NCBI GenBank assembly: GCA_030586155.1
Contig: CP130741.1
Coordinates: forward strand, 1,172,680-1,236,679
Direction of reading: 5' to 3'
Source: Eubacteriaceae bacterium ES3
Lineage (GTDB): Bacteria > Bacillota > Clostridia > Eubacteriales > Eubacteriaceae
DNA: 64,000 nt
How positions within the stretch are numbered: position 1 is the first letter of the stretch; every line of letters starts with the position of its first letter. Of the stretch, positions 35,183 to 45,488 are shown piece after piece. The notes below the pieces were generated by a model. The model worked only from the letters and a program-made list of their open reading frames with translations, did no database searches and was not told the DNA's origin. A program made the translations under genes and the position numbers.

Positions 35183-36268
35183 CTACTGATTGGAAGGATT
35201 TTGTATTATTTCAGGAGAATAAGGAACGACCAGGTTTCTGCCGTTGTCTTTAGCATCTTTAAGCGCTTGATTCGCGTTTTTTAGTGAATCAAGGCAGTCC
35301 CCACCAGTATAAAGCGCAGTGCCTATTGAAATTGTGATAGGGCAGATACCATTGATTGAACGCTCAACAGCATTGCGGATTCGTTCAGCAACCTGAACAA
35401 CCTGGTCAGCAGGACAATCAAACAGAATGGCTGCAAATTCCTCCCCACCCCAACGGATAACCAAATCTGATCCACGCAGACTATTACGAATGCAGTCAGC
35501 GACAAATTGGAGAATTCGATCACCATTATCATGTCCGTAATTATCATTAACACTTTTAAAATTGTCGATATCCATGACCAAAACGCCTATTTCATCACTC
35601 ATAAAAGAGATATCATGAGACTTGCCCATTAGTTGATCGAGTTTTCGACGATTAAAAACCTTAGTTAAGGGATCATGTATGAGTGCAAATGCCAATTTTC
35701 GTTCTGTTATATAATGGCGATAATAAAATTGAGCAAAGATAATAGTCAGTCCAGATAGCACTACAATTGTCAATACAAAAAGTAAGAGTGTACTGGCTGA
35801 TGTTTCAAGGTTGAGAAGATAATCTGATAGAAAAAAGTCGCCTACTAACATGAGGTTGGCAAAAACGGCGTAAAATACCGGAGTGGAAAAGGAAGCCAAC
35901 AATAAAACGAATCCGGTAATCAGAAAGACTTCATTTAAAATAGAATGTTGAAATTGAACATATGAAATTAATATATTTCCAAGAATAAGAGTATGGATGG
36001 TCGCAAAAGATAAGACAGACATAATTTTAAAATTTCGGGTTTTATAATAAGTTACAAACACCACTGATAAAGGGATAACAAAAAGAAACCGAAGCAGAAA
36101 ATTGAGCGATAAAAACGTTCCTGAAAGCTTCCAGTCAGAGAACACCATCAGGAAATATAACAATGATGCTAGTGTTAATACGCCTAAATTTAAGTGTCGA
36201 TAATAATTGTATTTTGCCTGATAGAAATCATTTCTGGCATTTTCAGGAAGGTTAAAAAAAACATTCAT
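35183..36268 (-). CDS. membrane diguanylate cyclase (GGDEF domain)
   Basis: A 361-residue protein with six or so N-terminal membrane segments (residues about 20-190) and a C-terminal GGDEF domain. The active site reads GGEEF, which is catalytic in the family, and an inhibitory-site R-x-x-D (RGSD) lies five residues before it, so product feedback is expected. It makes the second messenger c-di-GMP. The start at 36268 is chosen for the AGGAG about 10 bases upstream; an in-frame ATG 21 bases earlier would put that site inside the gene. No sensory domain beyond the membrane part is evident. Confidence 0.9.
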   Translation of the reverse strand: MNVFFNLPENARNDFYQAKYNYYRHLNLGVLTLASLLYFLMVFSDWKLSGTFLSLNFLLRFLFVIPLSVVFVTYYKTRNFKIMSVLSFATIHTLILGNILISYVQFQHSILNEVFLITGFVLLLASFSTPVFYAVFANLMLVGDFFLSDYLLNLETSASTLLLFVLTIVVLSGLTIIFAQFYYRHYITERKLAFALIHDPLTKVFNRRKLDQLMGKSHDISFMSDEIGVLVMDIDNFKSVNDNYGHDNGDRILQFVADCIRNSLRGSDLVIRWGGEEFAAILFDCPADQVVQVAERIRNAVERSINGICPITISIGTALYTGGDCLDSLKNANQALKDAKDNGRNLVVPYSPEIIQNPSNQ

Positions 36269-36367
36269 CCATAATTCTCCTCTTTTCATGAAATAAAGAA
36301 TGATTTTATATTTTATTACAATATATCATAACATAAACTCACACTGATTTCTATTAGACTTCAAACG

Positions 36368-36413
36368 AAAAAGGCCACGAAGAATGCTTCTAAACAGATT
36401 TCTTCGTGGCTCA
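36368..36413 (-). terminator. terminator of the minus-strand ferredoxin gene
   Basis: GCCACGAAGAA pairs with TTCTTCGTGGC; on the minus strand it is followed by CTTTTTCG. It lies downstream of the NapH-like gene and the DUF3298 remnant. Confidence 0.75.
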
Positions 36414-36435
36414 CTTTTGTTAGGCCAAAATAGAT

Positions 36436-36555
36436 TTATATTAGGGTTTCAATATCATTAAGCAGGTCCGTCCGATTATTAGGAAGTAGTATTTCAATCC
36501 AGCCAGCAGCACCTGGAGCAATCTCATAAGGATTAAAATAAATAACTAGTCCACT
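36436..36555 (-). pseudogene. C-terminal remnant of a DUF3298/RsiV-like protein
   Basis: An open frame of 39 codons without a start codon or ribosome site, closed upstream by TAA. Its translation contains YFNPYEIAPGAAGWIEILLP, which matches the end of the DUF3298 domain found in RsiV-type anti-sigma and related extracytoplasmic proteins, where a Y-F-x-P-Y-E-I-A-P motif precedes the C-terminus. Only the last portion remains, 15 bases after the stop of the NapH-like gene. The missing upstream part was probably deleted when the present junction formed. Confidence 0.6.
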
Positions 36556-36569
36556 TTATCGAGAGTGAA

Positions 36570-37577
36570 TTAATAATCGACCTTTTTATTTGGAGCCTCT
36601 GTCATACTAACAATTGCCTGCTGTTTTTTCTGGATTCCGCTATTGTTGTCAACTTTTGAGCTGGTTTCCCAAAACCCCAAAGCAGTTGTAGCAAAGATCC
36701 CACCAAAAATAATCAGGAATACAATAAATGATAGAATGGCAGGTTTTATTTTCACAACATTATTTTTTGCAGCAATTTGCAGATCAAGGGTATCAGTTTT
36801 AGGGCAGTTGGCGCTAGAAGTGCATTTCATACAACTGATGCAATTGAGATTAGAGACAATTTCATTCTGACAAACATTTATTTGCATAGGACAAATTCTA
36901 GTACATTTTTTGCAATCGATACATGTATCGGTATTTCTTTTCAATTTAAAAATTCTGATCTTATTAAAAAGTCCTAAAATGGCGCCATAAGGGCAGGCAT
37001 ATTTGCACCAGGGCCGTTCAACAAAAAGCGATAAAATAATGATCGTTAAAAGCAGTATCAGTGCCTGAGTGGCAACAGTGCCAGTCCAGAATTTGAAAAG
37101 AGCATGATAAGGGTCTAGGTTAATAAAGAGAAGAGTTCCCGATTGGGCGGTTATGTATAATACCCAGGCTAGGACGAAATAGCGGAAGAATCGCAGAATA
37201 TTATGAATATTCTGGGGTATAAATTTATTATACTTTTTTTTGAACAGTTTTTTTCCAAGTAGTCCTATCAACTCCTGAAATGAACCCAGCGGGCAGACCC
37301 AACCACAAAAAACAGGTCCGAAAAAAAGTGCCAATAAAAAAATAAGGCCCATTAGAATCAATGAAGAGCCAGCAACCTTTTCGATAAGCATTCCAGAAAT
37401 TATAAAAGAATAAAGTGTTTCTACGCCACCAAATGGACAAAGAGCATGAAGCGATGCTGTTGCTAGAATTGGGATACCCAAACCAATTTGCGATAGTGTT
37501 TTATTGACAGAGATTAATGCAATCAGAATAAAGAAGAAGATTTGAGTTATTAATCTGTAATTAAAGTTCTTTTTCAT
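36570..37577 (-). CDS. NapH/YccM-like membrane 4Fe-4S protein
   Basis: A 335-residue polyferredoxin with about five membrane segments. Membrane-associated cysteine motifs are CGWVCPLGSFQE and CKYACPYGAILG, each of the C-x3-C-P type seen in NapH, NosR and CcoG-like proteins. Two soluble 4Fe-4S motifs follow: CIDCKKCTRICP and CISCMKCTSSANCP (the second has an enlarged last spacing). A C-terminal membrane segment and a short tail end it. It probably carries electrons between a cytoplasmic ferredoxin and a quinone-like or extracytoplasmic partner, which is not encoded next to it. The start at 37577 follows TTGGAGG. Confidence 0.82.
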   Translation of the reverse strand: MKKNFNYRLITQIFFFILIALISVNKTLSQIGLGIPILATASLHALCPFGGVETLYSFIISGMLIEKVAGSSLILMGLIFLLALFFGPVFCGWVCPLGSFQELIGLLGKKLFKKKYNKFIPQNIHNILRFFRYFVLAWVLYITAQSGTLLFINLDPYHALFKFWTGTVATQALILLLTIIILSLFVERPWCKYACPYGAILGLFNKIRIFKLKRNTDTCIDCKKCTRICPMQINVCQNEIVSNLNCISCMKCTSSANCPKTDTLDLQIAAKNNVVKIKPAILSFIVFLIIFGGIFATTALGFWETSSKVDNNSGIQKKQQAIVSMTEAPNKKVDY

Positions 37578-37767
37578 AAATACCTCCAATTAATATTTCA
37601 TTTGTATTATAGAATTATGACGTGACAATTTAGTGTCAAAAAATTAAATTGATTAAATAGAGTGCAAAAAGTTGAAGTGTATTATATAATTGTGCATATA
37701 TTTAATTTTTTATAATGAAATTAGTAATATGTTATATATTAAGCATTTAGAGAGTTGGGATGAGGTT

Positions 37768-40059
37768 ATGAATAATCACAGAATCAGCGATTTTTTCAAA
37801 CTAAAAATATTAAAAAAATTTGAGGATGACGAAACGATCATCACCCTCAAGATTTTAAAAAACAGGATTTATGCAATCTTGTCATTGCTGATAGTTATTT
37901 TTAGCGGACCAGTTCTTTTTTATGGAGCTTATCTTTTTTATCAGAATGGTCAACATTTATTTGCGTTTTTGGAGATTTTAGTTTATCTGGTTATTAGTTT
38001 GTCCGTTTTTTTACCTGCTATCAGAGTTTCTGTAAAAAAAATAATTCTGGTAATGTGCACATATTTTTTTAGTCTTATTCTGCTTTTTAACACCGGTCCA
38101 ATGGGGGCTGGCATGATTAGTATTATTATGGCTTTTGTTTTATCTACAACACTACTTGATAAAAGACAGAACATTATATTTTTTATAGTCAATTTTCTGA
38201 TTTCTGTAATTATAACAGTTTTTTTATATACAGGTTTGTTAGACGATTTTGCTATTGCCTACTATGACAGTTACTGGTTGATCAATATACTGACATTACA
38301 ACTAGTTTTGTTGGGCCTTACAATTTTTCATCATATGATTTATGAAGGGTTGGAAAAACAGACAAAAGAAATTATCAAGTCAAAAGAAGAATTGGCAGCA
38401 AGCGAAGAAAATTTTCGGGTTCTGGCTGATACGACAGTGGACGTTATCTGGGTGTATAATATTGATTTAGAACGTTTTGTCTATATTAGTCCGTCAATTA
38501 CAACGTTTAGGGGTATAAGTGTTGAAGAAGCGTTGGAAGAAACACTTGAAGAAACCATTCTTCCGGAGTTTAGAGAACCAATTCGAGAAGAAATTGCTAA
38601 AACGCTAAAGGAGTTTAAACAAAATCCAACCGATCCAAAATGCTATATCAACGAGGTTCAGCAGCCTAATAAAGATGGTGGTACGATCTGGATTGAAACA
38701 GCTTCAAGATACCGCTACAATAAAAAGGGAGAAATTGAAATTGTTAGTTCCAGTCGAAATATTATGGAGCGTAAACAAAAGGAAGCTGAAATTGAGTATC
38801 TGGATGTTCATGACCCGTTAACCGATTTGTATAATCGAAAAATTTTGATGAAACGGATGTTGAATGAAGAACCATTTTCGTCAGTAATTAGTATAAATAT
38901 TGATAACTTTCGAGTAATAAACGAAGAATTGGGACATAAAGAAGGGGATCGGATTTTAAGGGATATAGCCATTAAAATTGAAACTGCGGTTAATAATCGC
39001 GGCACTGTTTATCGTGCTGGTGGCGATGAGTTTGTTGCAGTTATTAAACTGACTGATGAAAAAGGCGTTTTTAAAGTAGCTGAAGAAATTAATAAAGCTA
39101 TTTCCACGCAATTTATGTCAGGAAAAAGGCTCTTGTTTTTGACTGCTTCACTGGGAATCAGCCTGGGTAAGAAAAATGCGGTTTTATCTGAGACAGTTAG
39201 AGAAGCAGATGCAGCGTTATATGTCGCTAAAAAAGAAAAAAATAGAATTCTTTTATACCAACCTTCGATGGAGAAAAGGAGAAGCTGGGAAGCAATTATT
39301 GAAAAGGAGCTAAAAACAGCCCTTGAAAATAATGAGTTTGAAATCGTCTATCAGCCAATTTATGATTTGAAGGAAGATAAATTTAATCATGCTGAAGCTT
39401 TGCTGCGTTGGAATCATCCTGAGTATGGCCTGATTTCTCCAGTTGATTTCATTCCAGTTGCTGAAAAAATACGTCTTATTATCCCGATTACAAACTGGAT
39501 CATTAAAAAAGTATGCTTTCAAAGTAAAATCTGGCAAAATGTCGGACTTCATGATATGGTAATTGGGATTAATATCTCATTGTTATCGTTTGAGAATCGC
39601 GGAACAGAATTGATGGATGCAGTTGAAAATGGAATTCAGGAAGCAGATATTAAACCGACTTCGATAAAATTGGAGATTACTGAGAGCTGTCTGATTAGAG
39701 ATACAAAAGAGTTAATCAAAACTTTTAACCAGATCAAGAAAATTGGCGTTCAGCTGGCGTTAGATGATTTTGGAACCGGCTATTCTTCCTTTGGCAGTTT
39801 GAAGGATTTTCCTTTTGATATGATCAAACTGGATCGCTCTTTGATTAGTAATATTGAACAGGATAAACGAGAGGAGCAAATTGCCAGAGCATTGATTACC
39901 ATTATTCATAGTTTGAATATTCTGGTGGTAGCAGAAGGCATTGAAACGCGTCAGCAGTTTGAGATCTTAAAGAATATGAATTGTGATTATATTCAGGGCT
40001 TCTATTTTAGCCAACCATTGATGCCGGATGATTTGAATTCATACTGCAAAAAAAAATAA
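37768..40059 (+). CDS. membrane PAS-GGDEF-EAL c-di-GMP protein
   Basis: About 763 residues. The N-terminus has six or so membrane segments (to about residue 195), then a PAS domain (about 215-335; FRVLADTTVDVIWVYN), a GGDEF domain with an intact GGDEF and no R-x-x-D inhibitory site before it, and an EAL domain with the EALLRW signature, KLEITES and DDFGTGYSS, which is the metal/catalytic set of active phosphodiesterases. It could therefore make and break c-di-GMP, with the PAS domain sensing a signal. The start is uncertain: ATG at 37768 or an upstream in-frame codon near 37690; neither has a good ribosome site. Function does not depend on this choice. Confidence 0.88.
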   Translation: MNNHRISDFFKLKILKKFEDDETIITLKILKNRIYAILSLLIVIFSGPVLFYGAYLFYQNGQHLFAFLEILVYLVISLSVFLPAIRVSVKKIILVMCTYFFSLILLFNTGPMGAGMISIIMAFVLSTTLLDKRQNIIFFIVNFLISVIITVFLYTGLLDDFAIAYYDSYWLINILTLQLVLLGLTIFHHMIYEGLEKQTKEIIKSKEELAASEENFRVLADTTVDVIWVYNIDLERFVYISPSITTFRGISVEEALEETLEETILPEFREPIREEIAKTLKEFKQNPTDPKCYINEVQQPNKDGGTIWIETASRYRYNKKGEIEIVSSSRNIMERKQKEAEIEYLDVHDPLTDLYNRKILMKRMLNEEPFSSVISINIDNFRVINEELGHKEGDRILRDIAIKIETAVNNRGTVYRAGGDEFVAVIKLTDEKGVFKVAEEINKAISTQFMSGKRLLFLTASLGISLGKKNAVLSETVREADAALYVAKKEKNRILLYQPSMEKRRSWEAIIEKELKTALENNEFEIVYQPIYDLKEDKFNHAEALLRWNHPEYGLISPVDFIPVAEKIRLIIPITNWIIKKVCFQSKIWQNVGLHDMVIGINISLLSFENRGTELMDAVENGIQEADIKPTSIKLEITESCLIRDTKELIKTFNQIKKIGVQLALDDFGTGYSSFGSLKDFPFDMIKLDRSLISNIEQDKREEQIARALITIIHSLNILVVAEGIETRQQFEILKNMNCDYIQGFYFSQPLMPDDLNSYCKKK

Positions 40060-40144
40060 TTGAAGCGAAGACGAATGCAAATTGAATTTAGCTATGGATG
40101 TTTCGCATCAAGAGTTTTAATAATATATTTTAGGAGGATTGAAA

Positions 40145-42133
40145 ATGAAAAAGAGAATTTTGGGATTACTCGTTTTGATAAGTTGTTTGCTTTCTTTGAG
40201 TGGTTGTGGTGTAACCCAGACCAGTTCATCTGAAAACAGTCAATATGAGGGAACCATTGAAACCGCTAGGACTGAAATATGGCGTTCAATTACTTCAGGA
40301 AATGTTTCAAGTGCTTCGGTTGCTATCATGAAGGATAGCGAGATTGTTTATCAGGAAAGTTTTGGGATGGCAAATCGATTAACATCTCAACAGGTGGATT
40401 CAGAAACCCAATATAATATCGGTTCTGTGAGTAAAGTGTTTACAACTGTTGCTGTCCTTCAACTCGTTGAAGAGGGTTTAGTAAATTTGGATGAACCGGT
40501 AACCACTTATATTAATGATTTTACCATGTTAGATGACCGATATCAGCAAATTACTGTGCGAATGCTTATGAATCATGCTTCGGGGCTTCCTGGAACATTC
40601 CTGTATAATGGATTTGCCAGTGCAGATGATCCTGACTTTTTGACGAAATTTATGAACTATCTAAAACAAAGTACTTTAAAAAGTGATCCTGGCAGTGTGT
40701 CAGTTTATTGCAATGACGGATTTATGTTAGCTGAGGTTTTAATTGAACGTGTTTCCGGTCAGCCTTATGCCGATTATCTGCAGGCGCATGTTTTTGATGT
40801 AGCTGATATGGGCAAAACCAGTTGTTCATTCATGCCAGATAATGATAATATTGCCTTGAATTATAGTGAAGACGGTTTAGCAAATCCGGTAGAAATCGTC
40901 AATTTAATGGGGACAGGGGGACTGACCTCAACAGCATCAGATTTATGCAGGTTTGGTCAGGCACTTTTAAATAATACATTAATTAGCGAAGAATCATTTT
41001 TAATGATGTCGGAAGCGCAATATGGAAGTGCGACTGTACCACAGGGCATCCCGATAACTGATTACGGTTTAGGGTGGGATATGGTCGAAGTTGCTGATTT
41101 TGTCAATCAGGGTTTAACAGTTCATAGTAAAAATGGCTCAACTTTTCAATATTCGTCTCAGTTTTATCTGATTCCAGAACAAAATCTAGTAATAGCTTTA
41201 ACATATTCAGGAAATAAAGATGTCACACCGGTAACCAATTCGATAACAGAAGCATTTTTAAGAGATACAAATGTGATTTCGACGGACACAGAACTAACGA
41301 ATGTTGGAACAGGTTTAAGCGTCATTCCGGCTGATGTACTCCAAAACACTGGAATATATGGTGGTAATGGAATCATCTGGAGAGTCAGATTTGATCTGAC
41401 AAACAATCAGTTGATTATCGATGAATACCTGGAAGGCGACTTTGTTGAGACCCAGGCGATGAGTTATTATGATGATGGATATTTTCATAACGATGCCGGG
41501 ATGAGATATAGCTTTTACGATGGGCCTGATCAAACTTTGATTGTTATGACATTACCTGATGTTGAAAGACATTTGGTTGTTGCTGAAACACTATCAAGTG
41601 GGTCAATATCAGATGTTGGTAATTTTTCAGACTCCTGGTGGATACCCGCGAATTTAAGTGCGACTGATTTAAATGCTGAAGCAACTTATACAGATTCATT
41701 TGATCAAATCCCTGGTTTGATAGTGGTGGACGGGGGAACTATTTATGCTCTTAGAGATAATATGAACAGTCAGATGATTCTTGAATATGCCAGAGATCTG
41801 ACGGATCTTAGTATCAGCCTGAAGAATGGGGCAGCTATGCTTTCTGCCTATGGATATCAGTATATAAATGCAGCTGCTATTGATGTACTGGCAAATTCAG
41901 AAGATATAACAATAGCTGATGATGATACTAGCATGAGCAGACGAATAAATAATAACTGTGTTCTTCAGATAACAATGCCAGAAAGCGGGCGTGTGGTTAT
42001 TTATTCTCCTGATTATTCAATTGATTACGATAGTTTATATGAGACACAGGAATCAGTTGATGTAGAGGCCGGTTCGATACTACTACTTACCGGCAAAGCA
42101 AATGATGAATTTAACGTAAAAGTAATAAATTAA
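40145..42133 (+). CDS. lipoprotein serine hydrolase (class C beta-lactamase/PBP fold)
   Basis: A 662-residue exported lipoprotein. The signal peptide ends in the lipobox LSGC with C21. Residues about 40-370 form the serine beta-lactamase/penicillin-binding-protein fold: S94-x-x-K97 (SVSK in YNIGSVSKVFT), a Y-x-N (YCN) near residue 195 and a late HSKNGST segment standing for the K-T/H-x-G motif. The C-terminal 280 residues are a beta-rich extension of unknown role. Such proteins cleave D-amino peptides or esters outside the cell; a resistance role is not implied. AGGAGG precedes the ATG. Confidence 0.85.
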   Translation: MKKRILGLLVLISCLLSLSGCGVTQTSSSENSQYEGTIETARTEIWRSITSGNVSSASVAIMKDSEIVYQESFGMANRLTSQQVDSETQYNIGSVSKVFTTVAVLQLVEEGLVNLDEPVTTYINDFTMLDDRYQQITVRMLMNHASGLPGTFLYNGFASADDPDFLTKFMNYLKQSTLKSDPGSVSVYCNDGFMLAEVLIERVSGQPYADYLQAHVFDVADMGKTSCSFMPDNDNIALNYSEDGLANPVEIVNLMGTGGLTSTASDLCRFGQALLNNTLISEESFLMMSEAQYGSATVPQGIPITDYGLGWDMVEVADFVNQGLTVHSKNGSTFQYSSQFYLIPEQNLVIALTYSGNKDVTPVTNSITEAFLRDTNVISTDTELTNVGTGLSVIPADVLQNTGIYGGNGIIWRVRFDLTNNQLIIDEYLEGDFVETQAMSYYDDGYFHNDAGMRYSFYDGPDQTLIVMTLPDVERHLVVAETLSSGSISDVGNFSDSWWIPANLSATDLNAEATYTDSFDQIPGLIVVDGGTIYALRDNMNSQMILEYARDLTDLSISLKNGAAMLSAYGYQYINAAAIDVLANSEDITIADDDTSMSRRINNNCVLQITMPESGRVVIYSPDYSIDYDSLYETQESVDVEAGSILLLTGKANDEFNVKVIN

Positions 42134-42233
42134 TCGGTAAAAATTTTAACAATGAATGGTATCTTTGCTTGGTTATAATTGATTCGTATAAAATTTACAG
42201 TTAAAAGCAATTGATTAAAGGTGGTTAATTGAG

Positions 42234-44771
42234 ATGAGTGACTCGCTAAATAAAACAATGATGAATCAATTACCTGTTGGCTACGCCTATCATAAAATTC
42301 TGCTTGATAATAATGGTTCGCCAATTGATTATGAATTTCTCGAAATAAATAGGGCCTTTGAAGAGTTTACCGGTCTTTGTGCAAAGGAAATTATTGGTCG
42401 TAAGGCGACAGAGGTAATTGACGGGATTGAAAAAGATGATTTTGACTGGATCAGAGAATATGGAAAAATTGCTCTCGAAGGCGGGGCCTACGAAATTGAA
42501 CAATATTCAAGTGCTTTTGATAAATGGTACCAAATTCATGTTATTTCAGACGAAAGATTATATTTTGCAACATATTTTACAGATATTACACTTTTACGTG
42601 AGCAACTCAATGATTATAGAGTGCTGCTGAATTCGTTAAATGATGCAGTCTTTGAATTAAATGATCAATTGGTTTTCGAAAAGGTTCTTGCCCCTGACGA
42701 AACAATTCTACTTTATCCTAAAGAAATAATCATTGGTAAATCTGTTAGTGACTTATTTACAGGCGAAATTCTTGACTCATTCCTTAGTGTTCTTAAGAAA
42801 GCGAAAAAAACGAGGAAATTACAGAATATCGAGTACCCTCTGATGATTCATGGTAAGGATGCCTGGTTTAGAATGAACATTCGCTTTCTAAAGTTTAATC
42901 AACAGGAAAAATTTGTGATTAGTTTGGTGGATATAACAGAGAACATAAAAACAGTTCATGCGCTTACAGAAAAAACTAATGAATTGGAACGATTTTTCTC
43001 AGTTAACTTGGATTTACTTTGCATAGCTAACACGAAGGGAGAATTTATAAAAGTTAATAAATCATGGGAAGATATCCTCGGGTATTCAAGTCCAGAGCTG
43101 GAAGGCAGGTCTTATTATGATTTTGTTCATCCGGATGATCTTGAGGAGACGATTGAAGTGACCAAGCAGCTTGAAAATCTTAATGAGGTTGATAATTTCG
43201 TGAACCGTTACAGGGTGAAAGATGGATCGTACAAATATATAGAATGGAAAAGTCGTGCATTCGGAGAGGTGATTTACGCAGCAGCACGAGACGTAACGGA
43301 AAAAATAGAAATGGAAGAGCAATTATTTCTGGAAAAGGAAAGGTATTATTCAACGCTTTTATCAATCGCGGATGGTGTGATTGCGGTTAACAATAAGCAG
43401 GAAATTACCTTGATGAATAAGGTAGCAGAGGAGCTGTCTGGATGGAAACAGTGCGAGGTAATTAATAAACCCTTTTCTGAAGTGATGCATCTTATTAATG
43501 AAAAAAACAGACAAATAACCGTAAATCCGATAAAAAAAGCATTAATCTCTGGAGAGATTTCAAAAGTAAATAATCACACCATTCTAATTAAAAAAGATCA
43601 GACCGAAATTTCGATCGAAAATAGTGCGGCACCAATTCATGACCTTAATAAAAACATTCGAGGAGCGGTCCTTGTTTTTCACGATGTTACCCAAAAAAGA
43701 AAAATACAGAATGAGATACTATATCTAAGTTATCATGATTTTTTAACAGGTCTACATAATCGCAGATATTTTGAAGAAGCAATTATTCAGCTTAATAAAT
43801 CAGAAAATCTGCCAATTTCAGTAATTATGCTCGATGTTAACGGACTAAAATTAACAAATGATGCATTTGGCCATAAAAAAGGAGATTTATTGCTTCAAAA
43901 AGTGGCTGAAATCATCAGAAAAAGTTCTCGAGAGACAGATCTTATTGCGAGAATTGGCGGTGATGAATTCGTCATGATTTTGCCTAACACTGATGAATTC
44001 GAAGCATCAATAATCAGCAAACGCCTAAAAAAATCTTCTAAACAGGAAACTGTAGATTCTGTGATAATTTCTATGGGGATTGGTTTTGCATGCAAAACGA
44101 CGATGAATGAAAGCATGGAAGAAATCATTAAAACGGCTGAAAATCAGATGTACAAAAATAAGGTTAAGTCGAGCCGGTTAATGAGAAATCAGACAATAAA
44201 TCTGATCCAGGAAACCTTAAACAATAAAAGTGATCGAGAACGGATTCATTCCCAGCGAGTATCCCGAATTGTCCAATATATTGGACTCGCAATGGATTTA
44301 CCAGAAGAGGATGTCAAAACACTTGAAACACTGGGGTTCCTCCACGATCTGGGGAAAATAATTGTTCCGGAAGAAGTTTTAAATAAAAATGAGTTAATGA
44401 CGAATGATGAATTTAAGCTGATGAAAACTCACACTGAGACTGGTTATCAGATTTTGAAGTCTGTTGAGGAGTATGTTGGTCTGGCTGAGGTTGTATTATA
44501 TCATCATGAATGGTGGAATGGCTGCGGTTATCCTCAAAATTTAAAGGGTAAGGAAATCCCGTTATTTTCAAGAATTATTCATGTAGCAGATGCTTTTGAG
44601 GCGATGTCTGCCGGTCGGCCATATAAAAATGCACTGAATAAAGAAGAGATTATTGCTGAATTAAAAGCGTTTTCCGGCATTCAATTTGATCCGGAAATAA
44701 TCGATGTAATGGTGGGAAAAGTATTGATGGAATCATATGATGAATTAAATAAAGAAAAGGAAATAAAATGA
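42234..44771 (+). CDS. PAS-GGDEF-HD-GYP c-di-GMP protein
   Basis: An 845-residue cytoplasmic protein without membrane segments. There are at least three PAS domains (about 8-115, 240-360 and 370-480), then a GGDEF domain with intact GGDEF and an R-x-x-D inhibitory site five residues before it. An HD-GYP phosphodiesterase domain follows with HDLGK (near residue 705) and HHEWWNGCGYP (near residue 755), the family metal and substrate motifs. It holds both synthesis and hydrolysis sites. The next gene overlaps by 4 bases (ATGA), so both are co-translated. Confidence 0.92.
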   Translation: MSDSLNKTMMNQLPVGYAYHKILLDNNGSPIDYEFLEINRAFEEFTGLCAKEIIGRKATEVIDGIEKDDFDWIREYGKIALEGGAYEIEQYSSAFDKWYQIHVISDERLYFATYFTDITLLREQLNDYRVLLNSLNDAVFELNDQLVFEKVLAPDETILLYPKEIIIGKSVSDLFTGEILDSFLSVLKKAKKTRKLQNIEYPLMIHGKDAWFRMNIRFLKFNQQEKFVISLVDITENIKTVHALTEKTNELERFFSVNLDLLCIANTKGEFIKVNKSWEDILGYSSPELEGRSYYDFVHPDDLEETIEVTKQLENLNEVDNFVNRYRVKDGSYKYIEWKSRAFGEVIYAAARDVTEKIEMEEQLFLEKERYYSTLLSIADGVIAVNNKQEITLMNKVAEELSGWKQCEVINKPFSEVMHLINEKNRQITVNPIKKALISGEISKVNNHTILIKKDQTEISIENSAAPIHDLNKNIRGAVLVFHDVTQKRKIQNEILYLSYHDFLTGLHNRRYFEEAIIQLNKSENLPISVIMLDVNGLKLTNDAFGHKKGDLLLQKVAEIIRKSSRETDLIARIGGDEFVMILPNTDEFEASIISKRLKKSSKQETVDSVIISMGIGFACKTTMNESMEEIIKTAENQMYKNKVKSSRLMRNQTINLIQETLNNKSDRERIHSQRVSRIVQYIGLAMDLPEEDVKTLETLGFLHDLGKIIVPEEVLNKNELMTNDEFKLMKTHTETGYQILKSVEEYVGLAEVVLYHHEWWNGCGYPQNLKGKEIPLFSRIIHVADAFEAMSAGRPYKNALNKEEIIAELKAFSGIQFDPEIIDVMVGKVLMESYDELNKEKEIK

Positions 44772-45340
44772 GAATTATTTGTTTTGGGGACAGCCTCACA
44801 TTTGGACATGGATTGTCTTTTGATGAAAAATGGCATGTAATAGTCGAAAAGAAAACTGGTATTCAAATGATTAATCGTGGTGTTAGTGGTAATACTACAA
44901 CTGAAATGTTGGCACGCTTTAACCGTCAAGTTCTCCTGATGCAACCGGAAGAAGTAATTATCATGGGCGGATATAATGATGTTTTTTTTGAAAATACATA
45001 TGAAAAAGTTAAGGATAACCTGAAGACTATGATTTATAAAGCTCAAAAAAAAGGTATTATAGTTATCGTAGCTGTTCCTCCGCCAATAAAATTACCGATT
45101 AGATTTTTTGAAAACGAGCCTAAATTAAAGTTCAATTCCGATTTGATTGATGAATATTTGGATTGGTTACGAAAGTATTTAGAAGAAGAAAAACTTCCTT
45201 GTATTGATTTCGGATATGAAATTGACTGGATTAATGATGATTTATATCTGGATGGTATTCATCCCAATGCAAAAGGAAGCAATTTGATGGCAGAAGCATT
45301 GATTAAATTTTTAAGTCGAGATAAATTATTAAACTTGTGA
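44768..45340 (+). CDS. SGNH/GDSL-family lipase/esterase
   Basis: A 190-residue enzyme with the SGNH block I motif FGDSLTFGHG at residues 5-14 (nucleophilic Ser), a block III MGGYNDVFF segment (Asn of GxND) and the block V DGIHPNAKG with the Asp/His pair. No signal peptide, so it is cytoplasmic. Relatives act on acyl-esters including lysophospholipids and acylated carbohydrates. It overlaps the c-di-GMP gene before it by 4 bases, an unusual pairing. Confidence 0.9.
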   Translation: MRIICFGDSLTFGHGLSFDEKWHVIVEKKTGIQMINRGVSGNTTTEMLARFNRQVLLMQPEEVIIMGGYNDVFFENTYEKVKDNLKTMIYKAQKKGIIVIVAVPPPIKLPIRFFENEPKLKFNSDLIDEYLDWLRKYLEEEKLPCIDFGYEIDWINDDLYLDGIHPNAKGSNLMAEALIKFLSRDKLLNL

Positions 45341-45362
45341 GGTGGGACTTCGCAAGTTTTTT
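45333..45362 (+). terminator. terminator overlapping the end of the esterase gene
   Basis: AAACTTG pairs with CAAGTTT, followed by a T-run. The 5' arm includes the last codons. Confidence 0.7.
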
Positions 45363-45488
45363 GGCTTTTGAATTATTTTAATTGATTTAAGATCTCGATT
45401 TCATTGCTGTTACAGCAGTCAGATTTGAAAATTATTTGTTTTAAAAAATGAAAAGATGTGGTTCGGACGATTCTGGAGGTGTTAAAAG

